Below, piece by piece: positions 1 through 7,425 of a stretch of 21,645 nt of DNA. Below the pieces are notes generated by a model, which had not been told where the DNA came from, did not search any database, and saw only the letters and a program-made list of their open reading frames with translations. The position numbers and the translations under genes are program-made. The stretch is from NCBI GenBank assembly GCA_964559075.1, contig CAZLGJ010000039.1, positions 1-21,645 on the forward strand, given 5' to 3'. How positions within the stretch are numbered: position 1 is the first letter of the stretch; the number at the start of each line of letters is the position of its first letter. Origin of the DNA: Opacimonas sp964559075 (GTDB taxonomy: Bacteria; Pseudomonadota; Gammaproteobacteria; Enterobacterales; Alteromonadaceae).

Positions 1-1159
1 CCCCTTAGGCGGCTATGTCAAAATGCTCGATGCAAGGGCCGATCACGTTGCCTCTGATGAGCGTCATCTCGCGTTTAACTTCAAACCACTGTGGCAACGC
101 ATGGCAATAGTGGCGGCGGGCCCCATTGTTAATTTTTTATTCGCAATTGTGGCACTTGCCATGATGTTTATGATCGGGGTGAGTGTACTTAAGCCCAAAA
201 TTGGTGATGTTTTGCCCAATACCATCGCCGCTCAAGCGAACCTGCCTGTAGGTGGACAAATTACCAGCATCAACGGTCATCGGACGGATGATTGGGAGGC
301 GGTTAACTATGAGTTAATTGCCACTATTGGGCATCCATCTTTGCGCATGACGGTCCTTGAAGACCGCCGTGAACGCACGTATGACGTGGCTTTATCCAAC
401 TGGCGCTTGGATGACGCAGAGACCTTTCCCATCACGCTATTTGGCCTAGTGCCGGCACAACCCAAAATTACCAATATCATCGCAGATGTTGCGCCTGATT
501 CAGCGGCACAGCGTGCTGGTATGCAAAAAGGTGACACACTTCTCAAAATAGATGGAACTCTTCTGGAGAATTGGGAACAAACAGTTGCGTACATCAAGGC
601 TAGACCCAATGCCGAAATCAACGTTACCATACTGCGTAATGACGTCCAATATGAGCTTCCGGTGACATTGGGTGCGCGGCAAACGCCTGCTGGGTTACAA
701 GGTATGCTTGGGGTTGCGCCGACCCTTGACGGTGCCCGAGAGGATTACGTGCTTACCAAGCAATATGGGCTGTTTGACGCGATTGGTGCAGGTATCGACC
801 GCACCGGACGATTGATATCATTGAGTTTCGCCATGTTGGGCAAACTGTTTACGGGTGATGTCGCGATTGAATCCTTGAGTGGTCCGGTAGGGATTGCGCA
901 AGGCGCGGGTGCGAGTGCGAGTGTTGGCTTTGTGTATTTTTTAAGCTTTCTGGCACTGATTAGCGTGAATTTAGGGATCATAAATTTGCTCCCACTGCCT
1001 ATGCTTGATGGTGGGCATTTATTGTTCTTTGCTATCGAAGGTATCCGTGGCAAGCCACTTTCCGAGGAAACACAAGAAAAGTGTTTGCGCGTGGGAGCGG
1101 CGATAATTTTTACAATAATGGCGATTGCGATCGTGAATGACATCACGCGATTGACATAA
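1..1159 (+). CDS. rseP: Site-2 intramembrane zinc metalloprotease RseP, 3' part (5' end outside window)
   Basis: The reading frame is open from base 2 (it begins PLGGYVKMLDARA), so the Met at base 23 is internal and not the true start. 385 residues are visible; against an E. coli length of about 450, roughly 65 N-terminal residues are missing, including the HExxH zinc motif. Visible parts are a transmembrane segment after the WQRMAIVAAGPIVNFL motif, two tandem periplasmic PDZ domains, and the C-terminal membrane region with the third zinc ligand in the MLDGGH motif (Asp codon 1017-1019). In the family, RseP acts in the inner membrane, cuts the anti-sigma factor RseA after DegS and so releases sigma-E, and also clears signal-peptide remnants. 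It lies 63 nt upstream of bamA, as in related bacteria. The identification is firm. Confidence 0.97.
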   Translation, partial: PLGGYVKMLDARADHVASDERHLAFNFKPLWQRMAIVAAGPIVNFLFAIVALAMMFMIGVSVLKPKIGDVLPNTIAAQANLPVGGQITSINGHRTDDWEAVNYELIATIGHPSLRMTVLEDRRERTYDVALSNWRLDDAETFPITLFGLVPAQPKITNIIADVAPDSAAQRAGMQKGDTLLKIDGTLLENWEQTVAYIKARPNAEINVTILRNDVQYELPVTLGARQTPAGLQGMLGVAPTLDGAREDYVLTKQYGLFDAIGAGIDRTGRLISLSFAMLGKLFTGDVAIESLSGPVGIAQGAGASASVGFVYFLSFLALISVNLGIINLLPLPMLDGGHLLFFAIEGIRGKPLSEETQEKCLRVGAAIIFTIMAIAIVNDITRLT

Positions 1160-1161
1160 TT

Positions 1162-1179
1162 TTGCGCTTAACTGCGCAA
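1162..1179 (+). other. Small hairpin in the rseP-bamA gap
   Basis: TTGCGC (1162-1167) and GCGCAA (1174-1179) form a perfect 6-bp stem with a 6-nt loop, directly after the rseP stop. No U-run follows, so it is unlikely to terminate transcription. It may be an mRNA 3'-end or processing structure, or chance. Confidence 0.3.
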
Positions 1180-1222
1180 TTCCATACAATAACAATAATT
1201 CGTCTAGGAAGAATAACAGTTA

Positions 1223-3694
1223 ATGAAGTGTAGACATTTTTTTAGTGCATGTTTGGTGCTCTTTTTCTCTTTAACAGCCCATGCACAATCGAGCAATGAA
1301 TTCGTTATTGATGATATCCGTATCCAAGGTTTACAGCGCGTAGCCCTTGGTGCTGCATTGACTTATGTTCCTTTGCAGGTCGGCGACCGCGTCACTGATT
1401 TTCGCGTGACTCAGCTAATTCGCTCGCTATATTCATCAACTCACTTTGAAAACATCGAAGTCTTACGCGATGGCAATACTTTACTCATCGTCGTCAAGGA
1501 GCGCCCAACGATTGCCAATATTATTTTTGAAGGCAATGACGATATCAAAGACGAACAGCTTCAAGAAAGCCTGCAAGGCTCCAATATTATTGTGGGTGAA
1601 CCACTCGACAAAACCGTGCTTTCTTCTATTGAAAATGGCTTAAAAGATTTTTATTACAGCATTGGTAAATACACTGCGGACGTTACTGCGATTATTACTC
1701 CTTTGCCGCGTAATCGCGTCGATTTGAAGATTTTGTTTGAAGAAGGCGATGCGGCGCCAATCCAACAAATCAACATCGTCGGTAATGAAATATTCTCAGA
1801 TGCTGAGCTATTCGACCAAATGGAGCTACAGTTTGGTGCGCCATGGTGGAACTTCATGGCGGAGACGCGTTATCAGCAACAAACGCTATCTAGCGATATG
1901 GAAGCCATTTCGAGCTACTACATGGATCGCGGCTATTTGCGTTTTAATATTGATTCTACTCAAGTATCAATGACGCCTGAAAAGGATGGCATTTATATCA
2001 CGCTGAACGTGACCGAAGGCAAACAGTACACCGTATCTGAAGTCGATATTATCGGGGACTTGGTAGGCCAAGAAGAATATTTACGCGCTTTTTTACCACT
2101 GCGCAAAGATATTTTGTACAACCAAGCGCAGGTGACCTTTGCTGAAGAGTTTGTTAGCAAGTTTTTAGGCAGATTTGGCTATGCCTATCCGAACGTCACC
2201 ACTATCCCAGAGATCAACGACGACGATAACACCGTGAAACTAACCGTTTCAGTTGATCCAGGTAAACGTATCTACGTGCGCCGTATTAATTTTGCAGGTA
2301 ACTATGTGACTGCCGATGAAGTACTGCGCCAAAACGTCACTCAAATGGAAGGGGCGTGGTTATCGAATCAATCACTTGAAGTATCCAAAAGCCAGCTATC
2401 GCGTTTGACTTATATGGAAGAAGTCGAGTTTGATACTGTGCGTTTACCAGGCCAAGAAGACCAAGTTGACGTCAACTTTTCGGTCAAAGAGCAACCAGCG
2501 GGGTCATTCAATGCCGGTATCGGTTACGGTGACCGGACTAAGCTCAGTTTACAGGCGGGTATTCAGCAGGATAACTTCTTGGGCACGGGTAAGCGCGTTG
2601 GTATCAACCTCAATACTGTGTCCTATCAGCAATCGGTTTCACTGAATTATACAGACCCGTTCTTTACTATCGATGGTATTTCTCTGGGTGGATCAATTTC
2701 GTATTCAGAGTTTGATGGCAGTGACTTTAACGTCGTTAGCTATAACTCTAAGCAGTTTGCTATTGGCGCTAATTTAGGCTATCCGATCAATGCGGTGAAT
2801 CGCATTAACTTTGGCCTAACATACTCCAACACTGAGTTGTTTAACCGTTCTAGCTATGAGCAAACGGATCGCTTTTATTCACAGTTTATCGACGCTGAAA
2901 ACCCAGACGCATCAATCAAATACGACAGTGTTCAGGCCTCGGTGTCGTGGTTGCGCAATACGCTCAATCGCGGTATGTTCCCATCTGACGGTTCGCAACA
3001 GCGCGCGTCTATCAGCGTGACAACACCTAACTCGGACGTCAAATACTTTAAGTCGACCATAGATACTAAGTTCTATTTCCCTCTTTCGCGCAATCAGCGT
3101 TGGACCTTGTTAGCCCGAGCGCGTTTGGGGTATGGTAACGGCTATGGCGACGTGAATGGCGTTGAACAGATTTTACCGTTTACCCAAAACTTTACCGCGG
3201 GTGGCTCGGATACCCTGCGCGGTTTTGAAAACAACACTGTAGGTCCTCGTGGGGTACAGCGATTCCCTGAGAATTTTATTACCGGTCCAAACGGCACGCG
3301 TATCCCAACCGATCCGGCCAACGATACCTTGTTGATATCGCGTCGCAGCCTTGGCGGTAATGCGATGGCATTGGCAGGTATTGAGTTAATTGTACCCACG
3401 CCATTTGACGAAACCGAATTTGACCGCTCAGTGCGCACCAGCTTGTTCTTTGATGTGGGCAACGTTTGGGATACTGAGTTTGATTACAGTGCCTATGAAG
3501 ATTTGCGAGTGAGTAGTAACAGTGATCCAATTGCCGACTATAGTGATTGGAAGCAATATCGTAGTTCAGCGGGTTTATCTGTACAGTGGATCTCGCCAAT
3601 GGGCCCCTTGGTCTTTAGTTTCTCACGTGCTTTAAAAGAACGTGAGGGCGATGACGCCAAATTCTTTACTTTTAATATCGGACAGACTTTTTAA
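1223..3694 (+). CDS. bamA: Outer membrane protein assembly factor BamA
   Basis: This is the Omp85-family core of the BAM complex, which folds and inserts beta-barrel proteins into the outer membrane. The product is 823 aa (E. coli about 810). A Sec signal peptide ends near THA/QSS (residue 21). Five POTRA domains follow (about residues 24-420), then a 16-strand barrel to the end. The conserved (V/L)RGF loop-6 motif is present as TLRGF with Arg666, matching the essential barrel-lumen arginine of the family. The chain ends in an aromatic residue (FNIGQTF), the usual C-terminal signature of outer-membrane barrels. The ATG is preceded by AGGAAGA at 1206-1212 with a spacer of about 10 nt. It sits between rseP and skp, so a sigma-E protease, the assembly machine and its chaperone are probably co-transcribed. 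Confidence 0.98.
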   Translation: MKCRHFFSACLVLFFSLTAHAQSSNEFVIDDIRIQGLQRVALGAALTYVPLQVGDRVTDFRVTQLIRSLYSSTHFENIEVLRDGNTLLIVVKERPTIANIIFEGNDDIKDEQLQESLQGSNIIVGEPLDKTVLSSIENGLKDFYYSIGKYTADVTAIITPLPRNRVDLKILFEEGDAAPIQQINIVGNEIFSDAELFDQMELQFGAPWWNFMAETRYQQQTLSSDMEAISSYYMDRGYLRFNIDSTQVSMTPEKDGIYITLNVTEGKQYTVSEVDIIGDLVGQEEYLRAFLPLRKDILYNQAQVTFAEEFVSKFLGRFGYAYPNVTTIPEINDDDNTVKLTVSVDPGKRIYVRRINFAGNYVTADEVLRQNVTQMEGAWLSNQSLEVSKSQLSRLTYMEEVEFDTVRLPGQEDQVDVNFSVKEQPAGSFNAGIGYGDRTKLSLQAGIQQDNFLGTGKRVGINLNTVSYQQSVSLNYTDPFFTIDGISLGGSISYSEFDGSDFNVVSYNSKQFAIGANLGYPINAVNRINFGLTYSNTELFNRSSYEQTDRFYSQFIDAENPDASIKYDSVQASVSWLRNTLNRGMFPSDGSQQRASISVTTPNSDVKYFKSTIDTKFYFPLSRNQRWTLLARARLGYGNGYGDVNGVEQILPFTQNFTAGGSDTLRGFENNTVGPRGVQRFPENFITGPNGTRIPTDPANDTLLISRRSLGGNAMALAGIELIVPTPFDETEFDRSVRTSLFFDVGNVWDTEFDYSAYEDLRVSSNSDPIADYSDWKQYRSSAGLSVQWISPMGPLVFSFSRALKEREGDDAKFFTFNIGQTF

Positions 3695-3716
3695 TTTTAT
3701 TTTTAAAAATTTACTA

Positions 3717-3720
3717 GGAG
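3717..3720 (+). promoter_or_regulatory. Ribosome binding site that fixes the skp TTG start
   Basis: GGAG, within CTAGGAG, lies 6 nt before the TTG at 3727. The next in-frame ATG (3748) has no comparable site, so the TTG is the better start. Confidence 0.7.
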
Positions 3721-3726
3721 TATCTT

Positions 3727-4239
3727 TTGAAACATTTTACACAATCTATGCTTAAAGCAACTTTACTCGTTGCAGCACTTTTTGCATCTAGTGCCATGGC
3801 ACAGAAAATTGCCTTTGTCGACGTACAAGGTGTGTTGCAGTCATTGCCGCAAACCCAAGCGGTTGTGCAACAAATCAACGAAGAGTTTCAACCGCAGTTT
3901 GCCGCATTAGAACAGCTAAAAAGCGACGGTGAGTTTAACGTTGAAAAATTACGTCGCGACGGCCCAACAATGTCTGAAGCTGAGAAAAAATCACTAGAAG
4001 AAAAAATCATCGCGATCCGTACAGAATTACAACAAAAAGCCGGTCCTTTGCAGCAGCAGGTACAGGCGCGTCAAAACCAAGAGCAAACTAAGCTATTGGG
4101 TTTAGTGAAGCAAGCGATTGATGCCATTGCAGCTGCCGAGAAGTTTGACGTAGTGCTAAACGCCAACTCTGCTGTATTTGCCAAGCCTGAACTAGACATT
4201 TCACAGCAAGTAATCGACCGCGTTAGCAAGGCACAATAA
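3727..4239 (+). CDS. skp: Periplasmic OmpH/Skp family chaperone
   Basis: The 170-aa product has a cleavable signal peptide (cleavage near AMA/QKI, about residue 25). The mature part begins KIAFVDVQGVL, the typical first strand of Skp, then has a long charged, Gln-rich helical hairpin (about residues 55-135) and ends with the conserved FDVVLNANSAVF strand and a final helix. Skp trimers hold unfolded outer-membrane proteins in the periplasm between SecYEG and BamA. The start is TTG at 3727, chosen for its Shine-Dalgarno site; starting at ATG 3748 would only shorten the signal peptide. It follows bamA by 32 nt and is followed by a terminator rather than by lpxD, which is its usual neighbour. Confidence 0.95.
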   Translation: MKHFTQSMLKATLLVAALFASSAMAQKIAFVDVQGVLQSLPQTQAVVQQINEEFQPQFAALEQLKSDGEFNVEKLRRDGPTMSEAEKKSLEEKIIAIRTELQQKAGPLQQQVQARQNQEQTKLLGLVKQAIDAIAAAEKFDVVLNANSAVFAKPELDISQQVIDRVSKAQ

Positions 4240-4261
4240 GCTTCTATCTACCTCAAAATTC

Positions 4262-4301
4262 TCAGACCAAGTGTCCTAGGCACTTGGTCTGATTTGTTTT
4301 T
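4262..4301 (+). terminator. Rho-independent terminator after skp
   Basis: A perfect 12-bp inverted repeat (TCAGACCAAGTG at 4262-4273, CACTTGGTCTGA at 4281-4292) with a 7-nt loop is followed by TTTGTTTTT (4293-4301). It should end or strongly reduce rseP-bamA-skp transcription before fabZ. It occupies the place where lpxD is normally found. Confidence 0.88.
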
Positions 4302-4340
4302 ACCTCATTTCCCTGTATCTTTGCCCCCATTAATTGCCTC

Positions 4341-4346
4341 GGAGAG
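4341..4346 (+). promoter_or_regulatory. Ribosome binding site that fixes the fabZ TTG start
   Basis: GGAGAG lies 5 nt before TTG 4352. An earlier in-frame TTG at 4334 lies upstream of this site and would place it inside the coding region, so 4352 is preferred. Confidence 0.75.
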
Positions 4347-4351
4347 CTGTT

Positions 4352-4798
4352 TTGGCTAATGAACTAAACACGATTGAAATTCGTGAAATTATGGATTTAC
4401 TACCACATAGATACCCATTTTTATTGGTAGACCGCGTTACGAATTACGAATTAGGCGCCTCAATTGAAGCCTATAAAAACATTTCTTTTAATGAACCTTG
4501 CTTTACTGGTCATTTTCCAGGCCAGCCAATTTTCCCAGGGGTGCTTATTTTAGAAGCGCTAGCGCAAGCTGCAGGGATCCTAGGTTTTAAGAGCGAAGCG
4601 GATACTAGTAAACTGTACTTGTTTGCCGGGGTTGATAATGCTAGATTTAAAAAGCCCGTCGTGCCAGGAGATCGTCTTGATCTATCTGTACAGCTTATCA
4701 AAGAGCGTCGTGGGATATGGAAATTCACGGGAACTGCATCAGTTGACGGTGAAGTCGTATGTAGTTCTGATTTTATGTGTGCAATGAGAGAATTATAA
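4352..4798 (+). CDS. fabZ: 3-hydroxyacyl-[acyl-carrier-protein] dehydratase FabZ
   Basis: FabZ is a hot-dog fold enzyme that dehydrates 3-hydroxyacyl-ACP in fatty acid elongation. It competes with LpxA for 3-hydroxyacyl-ACP, which explains why the two genes are paired. With the TTG start at 4352 the product is 148 aa and begins MANELNTIEI. The catalytic His then falls at residue 54 (in GHFPGQPIFPG) and the catalytic Glu at 68 (in LILEALAQ), the same numbers as in E. coli FabZ, which supports this start over TTG 4334 (154 aa). The stop is 4 nt before lpxA. It is the first gene after the skp terminator, and I see no strong promoter in 4302-4340, so its transcription may rely on readthrough or on a weak promoter. 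Confidence 0.96.
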   Translation: MANELNTIEIREIMDLLPHRYPFLLVDRVTNYELGASIEAYKNISFNEPCFTGHFPGQPIFPGVLILEALAQAAGILGFKSEADTSKLYLFAGVDNARFKKPVVPGDRLDLSVQLIKERRGIWKFTGTASVDGEVVCSSDFMCAMREL

Positions 4799-4802
4799 AT
4801 AC

Positions 4803-5573
4803 GTGATCCATCCAACTGCGATTGTCGATGCCTCAGCCGTACTGGGGCAAAATGTCACCATCGGTCCCTACTGTATTGTTGGTGAAAACGTCACCATCGG
4901 TGACAACTGTGTCCTGACCTCACATGTGGTGGTCAAACGCGATACCACTATCGGACAAAACAATACGTTTTATCAATTTTGTTCGATTGGCGAAGACTGC
5001 CAGGACAAAAAATACGCGGGCGAACCGACCCGTTTAGTGATTGGGGACAATAACGTCTTTCGCGAGTCTTGCACCATCCATCGTGGCACCACACAAGATA
5101 ATTGCCTGACCCAGATTGGCTCAAATAATTTACTTATGGTAAATACGCACCTGGCTCATGATTGTATGGTCGGCGATAACAATATCTTTGCTAATAACGC
5201 GACGGTGGCAGGGCACGTACACATCGGTGATTTTGTTATTCTAGGCGGCATGACCGCCGTGCATCAGTTTTGCCATATCGGCTCGCATGCGTTTACTGGT
5301 GGTGGCGCCGTAATCTTGCGTGATGTGCCACCATACGTGATGGTCAATGGTCTTAAACATATTCCGCAGACTATCAATGCTGAAGGCCTCAAACGCCGTG
5401 GCTTTTCTGCAGATGCCATCCTCAACATCAAGCGTGCTTATAAGGCGTTATATCGCCAAAATAACACTATCAGTGAAGCACTTGATGCGATCAAAGCGCT
5501 GGCCATTGATTGCCCAGAGCTGAACATTATGGTGGACTTTCTCAGTCAACCCAATCGCGGCATTATTCGCTAG
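4803..5573 (+). CDS. lpxA: UDP-N-acetylglucosamine acyltransferase LpxA
   Basis: LpxA catalyses the first step of lipid A synthesis, moving an R-3-hydroxyacyl chain from ACP to the 3-OH of UDP-GlcNAc in the cytoplasm. The 256-aa product shows the left-handed beta-helix hexapeptide repeats through about residue 185 and then the helical C-terminal domain (NAEGLKRRGFS). The catalytic His is His119 in LAHDC. The residue aligned with the chain-length ruler (Gly173 in E. coli, Met169 in P. aeruginosa) is Gly167, which suggests a long (C14-type) acyl donor; this is inference. The start is GTG at 4803, and the frame upstream runs into a stop at 4785-4787 with no other start. It is about six residues shorter at the N-terminus than E. 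coli LpxA. Confidence 0.97.
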   Translation: MIHPTAIVDASAVLGQNVTIGPYCIVGENVTIGDNCVLTSHVVVKRDTTIGQNNTFYQFCSIGEDCQDKKYAGEPTRLVIGDNNVFRESCTIHRGTTQDNCLTQIGSNNLLMVNTHLAHDCMVGDNNIFANNATVAGHVHIGDFVILGGMTAVHQFCHIGSHAFTGGGAVILRDVPPYVMVNGLKHIPQTINAEGLKRRGFSADAILNIKRAYKALYRQNNTISEALDAIKALAIDCPELNIMVDFLSQPNRGIIR

Positions 5574-6784
5574 TGACAGCGCCCAAGCGGATCGTACTGG
5601 TCTGTGCTGAGCCTTCTGGCGACATGCTTGCTTCGCGCTTGTTAGCTGAGCTTCAGGCGCAATATCCCCAAGCTGAGGTAGCAGGTATCGGCGGCGAGCT
5701 ATGCCAAGCACAAGGCATGACCTCGTGGTTCGATATGCATGAGCTGTCGGTGATGGGGCTAGTTGAGGTGCTCAAGCACTTACCGCGACTGTTACAGATC
5801 CGCAAACAGCTCAAACAGCGCATTTTAGCGTGGCAGCCTGATCTCTACATCGGTGTTGATGCGCCAGATTTTAATCTGCCCGTCGCCAAATTTGCCAAGT
5901 CACATCATATTCCAACTCTTCATTATGTTAGCCCTACTGTGTGGGCATGGCGCGAAAAGCGTATTCACAAAATCAAAGCCAGTGTCGATCACGTGCTGGG
6001 GTTATTTCCATTTGAAGCTGAGGTCTATTACAAGCACCAGCTAGACTATACGTTTGTGGGACACCCCATGGCGGATGAAGTGTTGCTGCAGCCAGACCAA
6101 GCGCATGCCCGTCAGGAAGTTGGGGTAACTGATAACCATCCGGTCGTTGCGTTATTGCCGGGCTCTAGAGCATCCGAGATTGCGCAGATGCTGCCGCTAT
6201 TTATGCAAACCTTCGCGACTGTAAAGGCTCAACTACCAAGTCTGCAAGCGATTATTCCGGCGGTGAATGACGCCAGAGAAACCCAGATCCGCGCGCTCTG
6301 CGCATCATCTGAGTTCGGCGATGATGTATTGATCACCCGCACTGATCCCAGACAAGTGATGATTGCCTCAGATTTTGTGTTGTTGACCTCAGGCACTGCT
6401 ACACTTGAAGCAATGCTGTGCAAAAAGCCGATGCTCAGCGCTTATAAAATGTCCGCATTGACCTATTGGATGATGAAGCGTTTGTACCAGCCGAAGTACT
6501 TTTCACTGCCCAATATTTTGGCAAACGAGGCGTTGCTACCTGAACTGTTACAAGAGGACGTTAAGCCGCAAGTCATGGCAGACTATATGATGTCGATATT
6601 GACCACAACGCCATTACCGCATTCTTATACGCCAACAGTGCAGGGTTCGACCATGACACCCGCAAGTGCGCAACACATTTGCTATCAACAGCAGCGCTTT
6701 GTCGAGATCCATCAACAGCTGCAGCGTAACGCCAGTCAACAAGCCACAAAAGTAGTGATACAGATGTTGGGGCAAGCATGTTAA
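5573..6784 (+). CDS. lpxB: Lipid-A-disaccharide synthase LpxB
   Basis: LpxB is a family GT19 membrane-associated glycosyltransferase that joins UDP-2,3-diacylglucosamine and lipid X to form the lipid A disaccharide. The start is GTG at 5573, which shares its first base with the lpxA TAG stop (taGTG) and gives 403 aa beginning MTAPKRIVLVCAEPSGD. An upstream in-frame ATG at 5510 lies inside lpxA and adds residues with no family counterpart. Visible motifs are AEPSGD (the family's E-x-SGD), HYVSPTVWAW, LLPGSRASEI and LTSGTATLEAML. The protein is about 20 residues longer than E. coli LpxB, with the extra sequence near the C-terminus (around TPLPHSYTPTVQG). Its end overlaps rnhB by 7 nt, which suggests translational coupling. 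Confidence 0.96.
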   Translation: MTAPKRIVLVCAEPSGDMLASRLLAELQAQYPQAEVAGIGGELCQAQGMTSWFDMHELSVMGLVEVLKHLPRLLQIRKQLKQRILAWQPDLYIGVDAPDFNLPVAKFAKSHHIPTLHYVSPTVWAWREKRIHKIKASVDHVLGLFPFEAEVYYKHQLDYTFVGHPMADEVLLQPDQAHARQEVGVTDNHPVVALLPGSRASEIAQMLPLFMQTFATVKAQLPSLQAIIPAVNDARETQIRALCASSEFGDDVLITRTDPRQVMIASDFVLLTSGTATLEAMLCKKPMLSAYKMSALTYWMMKRLYQPKYFSLPNILANEALLPELLQEDVKPQVMADYMMSILTTTPLPHSYTPTVQGSTMTPASAQHICYQQQRFVEIHQQLQRNASQQATKVVIQMLGQAC

Positions 6785-7353
6785 TAGCTGGGGTAGATGA
6801 AGTTGGACGCGGCCCCTTAGTAGGGGATGTTGTCACCGCGGCGGTGATTTTAGATCCTGCCAAGCCTATCTCGGCATTAGCCGACTCCAAAGCGATCAGC
6901 GAAAAAAAGCGCCTTGCGCTCTACCCACAAATCAAATCCCATGCGCTGGCTTGGGCCTTTGGTCGGGCAACGCCAGATGAAATTGACGAATTGAATATCC
7001 TGCAAGCGACCATGCTGGCGATGACTCGTGCGGTTGAAGGTCTCTCCATTCAACCTGATTTTGTACAGGTCGACGGTAATCGGTTACCTCAGTGGCGCTA
7101 TGCTGCTGAAGCCATTGTCAAAGGCGATGGCAAAGTGGCCTGTATCAGCGCGGCGTCTATTTTGGCCAAGGTGGAACGGGATCGCGATATGGTTTTGCTG
7201 CACGAACAGTTTCCCGAATATGGATTTGCACAGCATAAGGGCTACCCCACTAAGGCACACCTTGCTAAATTGGCCGAATTACCGGTGTTACCCATGTATC
7301 GCAAAAGCTTTAAACCCATCGCTCAAATTTTGACTAATCTAACAAATGATTAA
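6778..7353 (+). CDS. rnhB: Ribonuclease HII
   Basis: The 191-aa product is a type 2 RNase H, which cuts RNA in RNA:DNA hybrids and removes single ribonucleotides misincorporated in DNA. The N-terminal GVDEVGRGPL motif carries Asp7 and Glu8. The other metal ligands are Asp99 (VDGNRLP) and Asp117 (KGDG), matching Asp16, Glu17, Asp108 and Asp126 of E. coli. The AASILAKVERD segment and the HKGYPTKAH motif are also typical. The ATG overlaps the lpxB stop by 7 nt. A GGGG run just upstream, inside lpxB, may serve as its ribosome site. The lpxB-rnhB-dnaE order is the conventional one. Confidence 0.97.
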   Translation: MLIAGVDEVGRGPLVGDVVTAAVILDPAKPISALADSKAISEKKRLALYPQIKSHALAWAFGRATPDEIDELNILQATMLAMTRAVEGLSIQPDFVQVDGNRLPQWRYAAEAIVKGDGKVACISAASILAKVERDRDMVLLHEQFPEYGFAQHKGYPTKAHLAKLAELPVLPMYRKSFKPIAQILTNLTND

Positions 7354-7370
7354 GCACACTAGTAAAAATT

Positions 7371-7379
7371 TGATACACT
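7371..7379 (+). promoter_or_regulatory. Possible extended -10 promoter for dnaE
   Basis: TGATACACT in the 72-nt rnhB-dnaE gap fits an extended -10 (TGn plus a 4/6 match to TATAAT). No good -35 lies at the right distance. It may provide dnaE-accA expression independent of the lpx genes. Confidence 0.3.
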
Positions 7380-7425
7380 AAAGCGATACCTATCAACCCC
7401 ACAGCATTCAACGATCAAGGCTTTC

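Noticed and set aside
745..1146. 133-codon open frame on the minus strand inside rseP
   Set aside because: The plus strand encodes the conserved RseP C-terminal region with the LDGG motif; the antisense frame has no recognisable features.
1162..1179. Terminator between rseP and bamA
   Set aside because: The 6-bp hairpin lacks a T-run, so it is listed only as a small hairpin.
3142..3599. Two overlapping minus-strand open frames of 106 codons inside bamA
   Set aside because: They lie opposite the conserved BamA barrel and RGF loop and show no domain or ribosome site of note.
4334..4351. Upstream TTG start for fabZ
   Set aside because: It lies before the GGAGAG ribosome site and shifts the catalytic residues away from the E. 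coli numbering.
5510..5572. Upstream ATG start for lpxB
   Set aside because: It would add 21 residues inside lpxA with no counterpart in LpxB proteins; GTG 5573 gives the family N-terminus.
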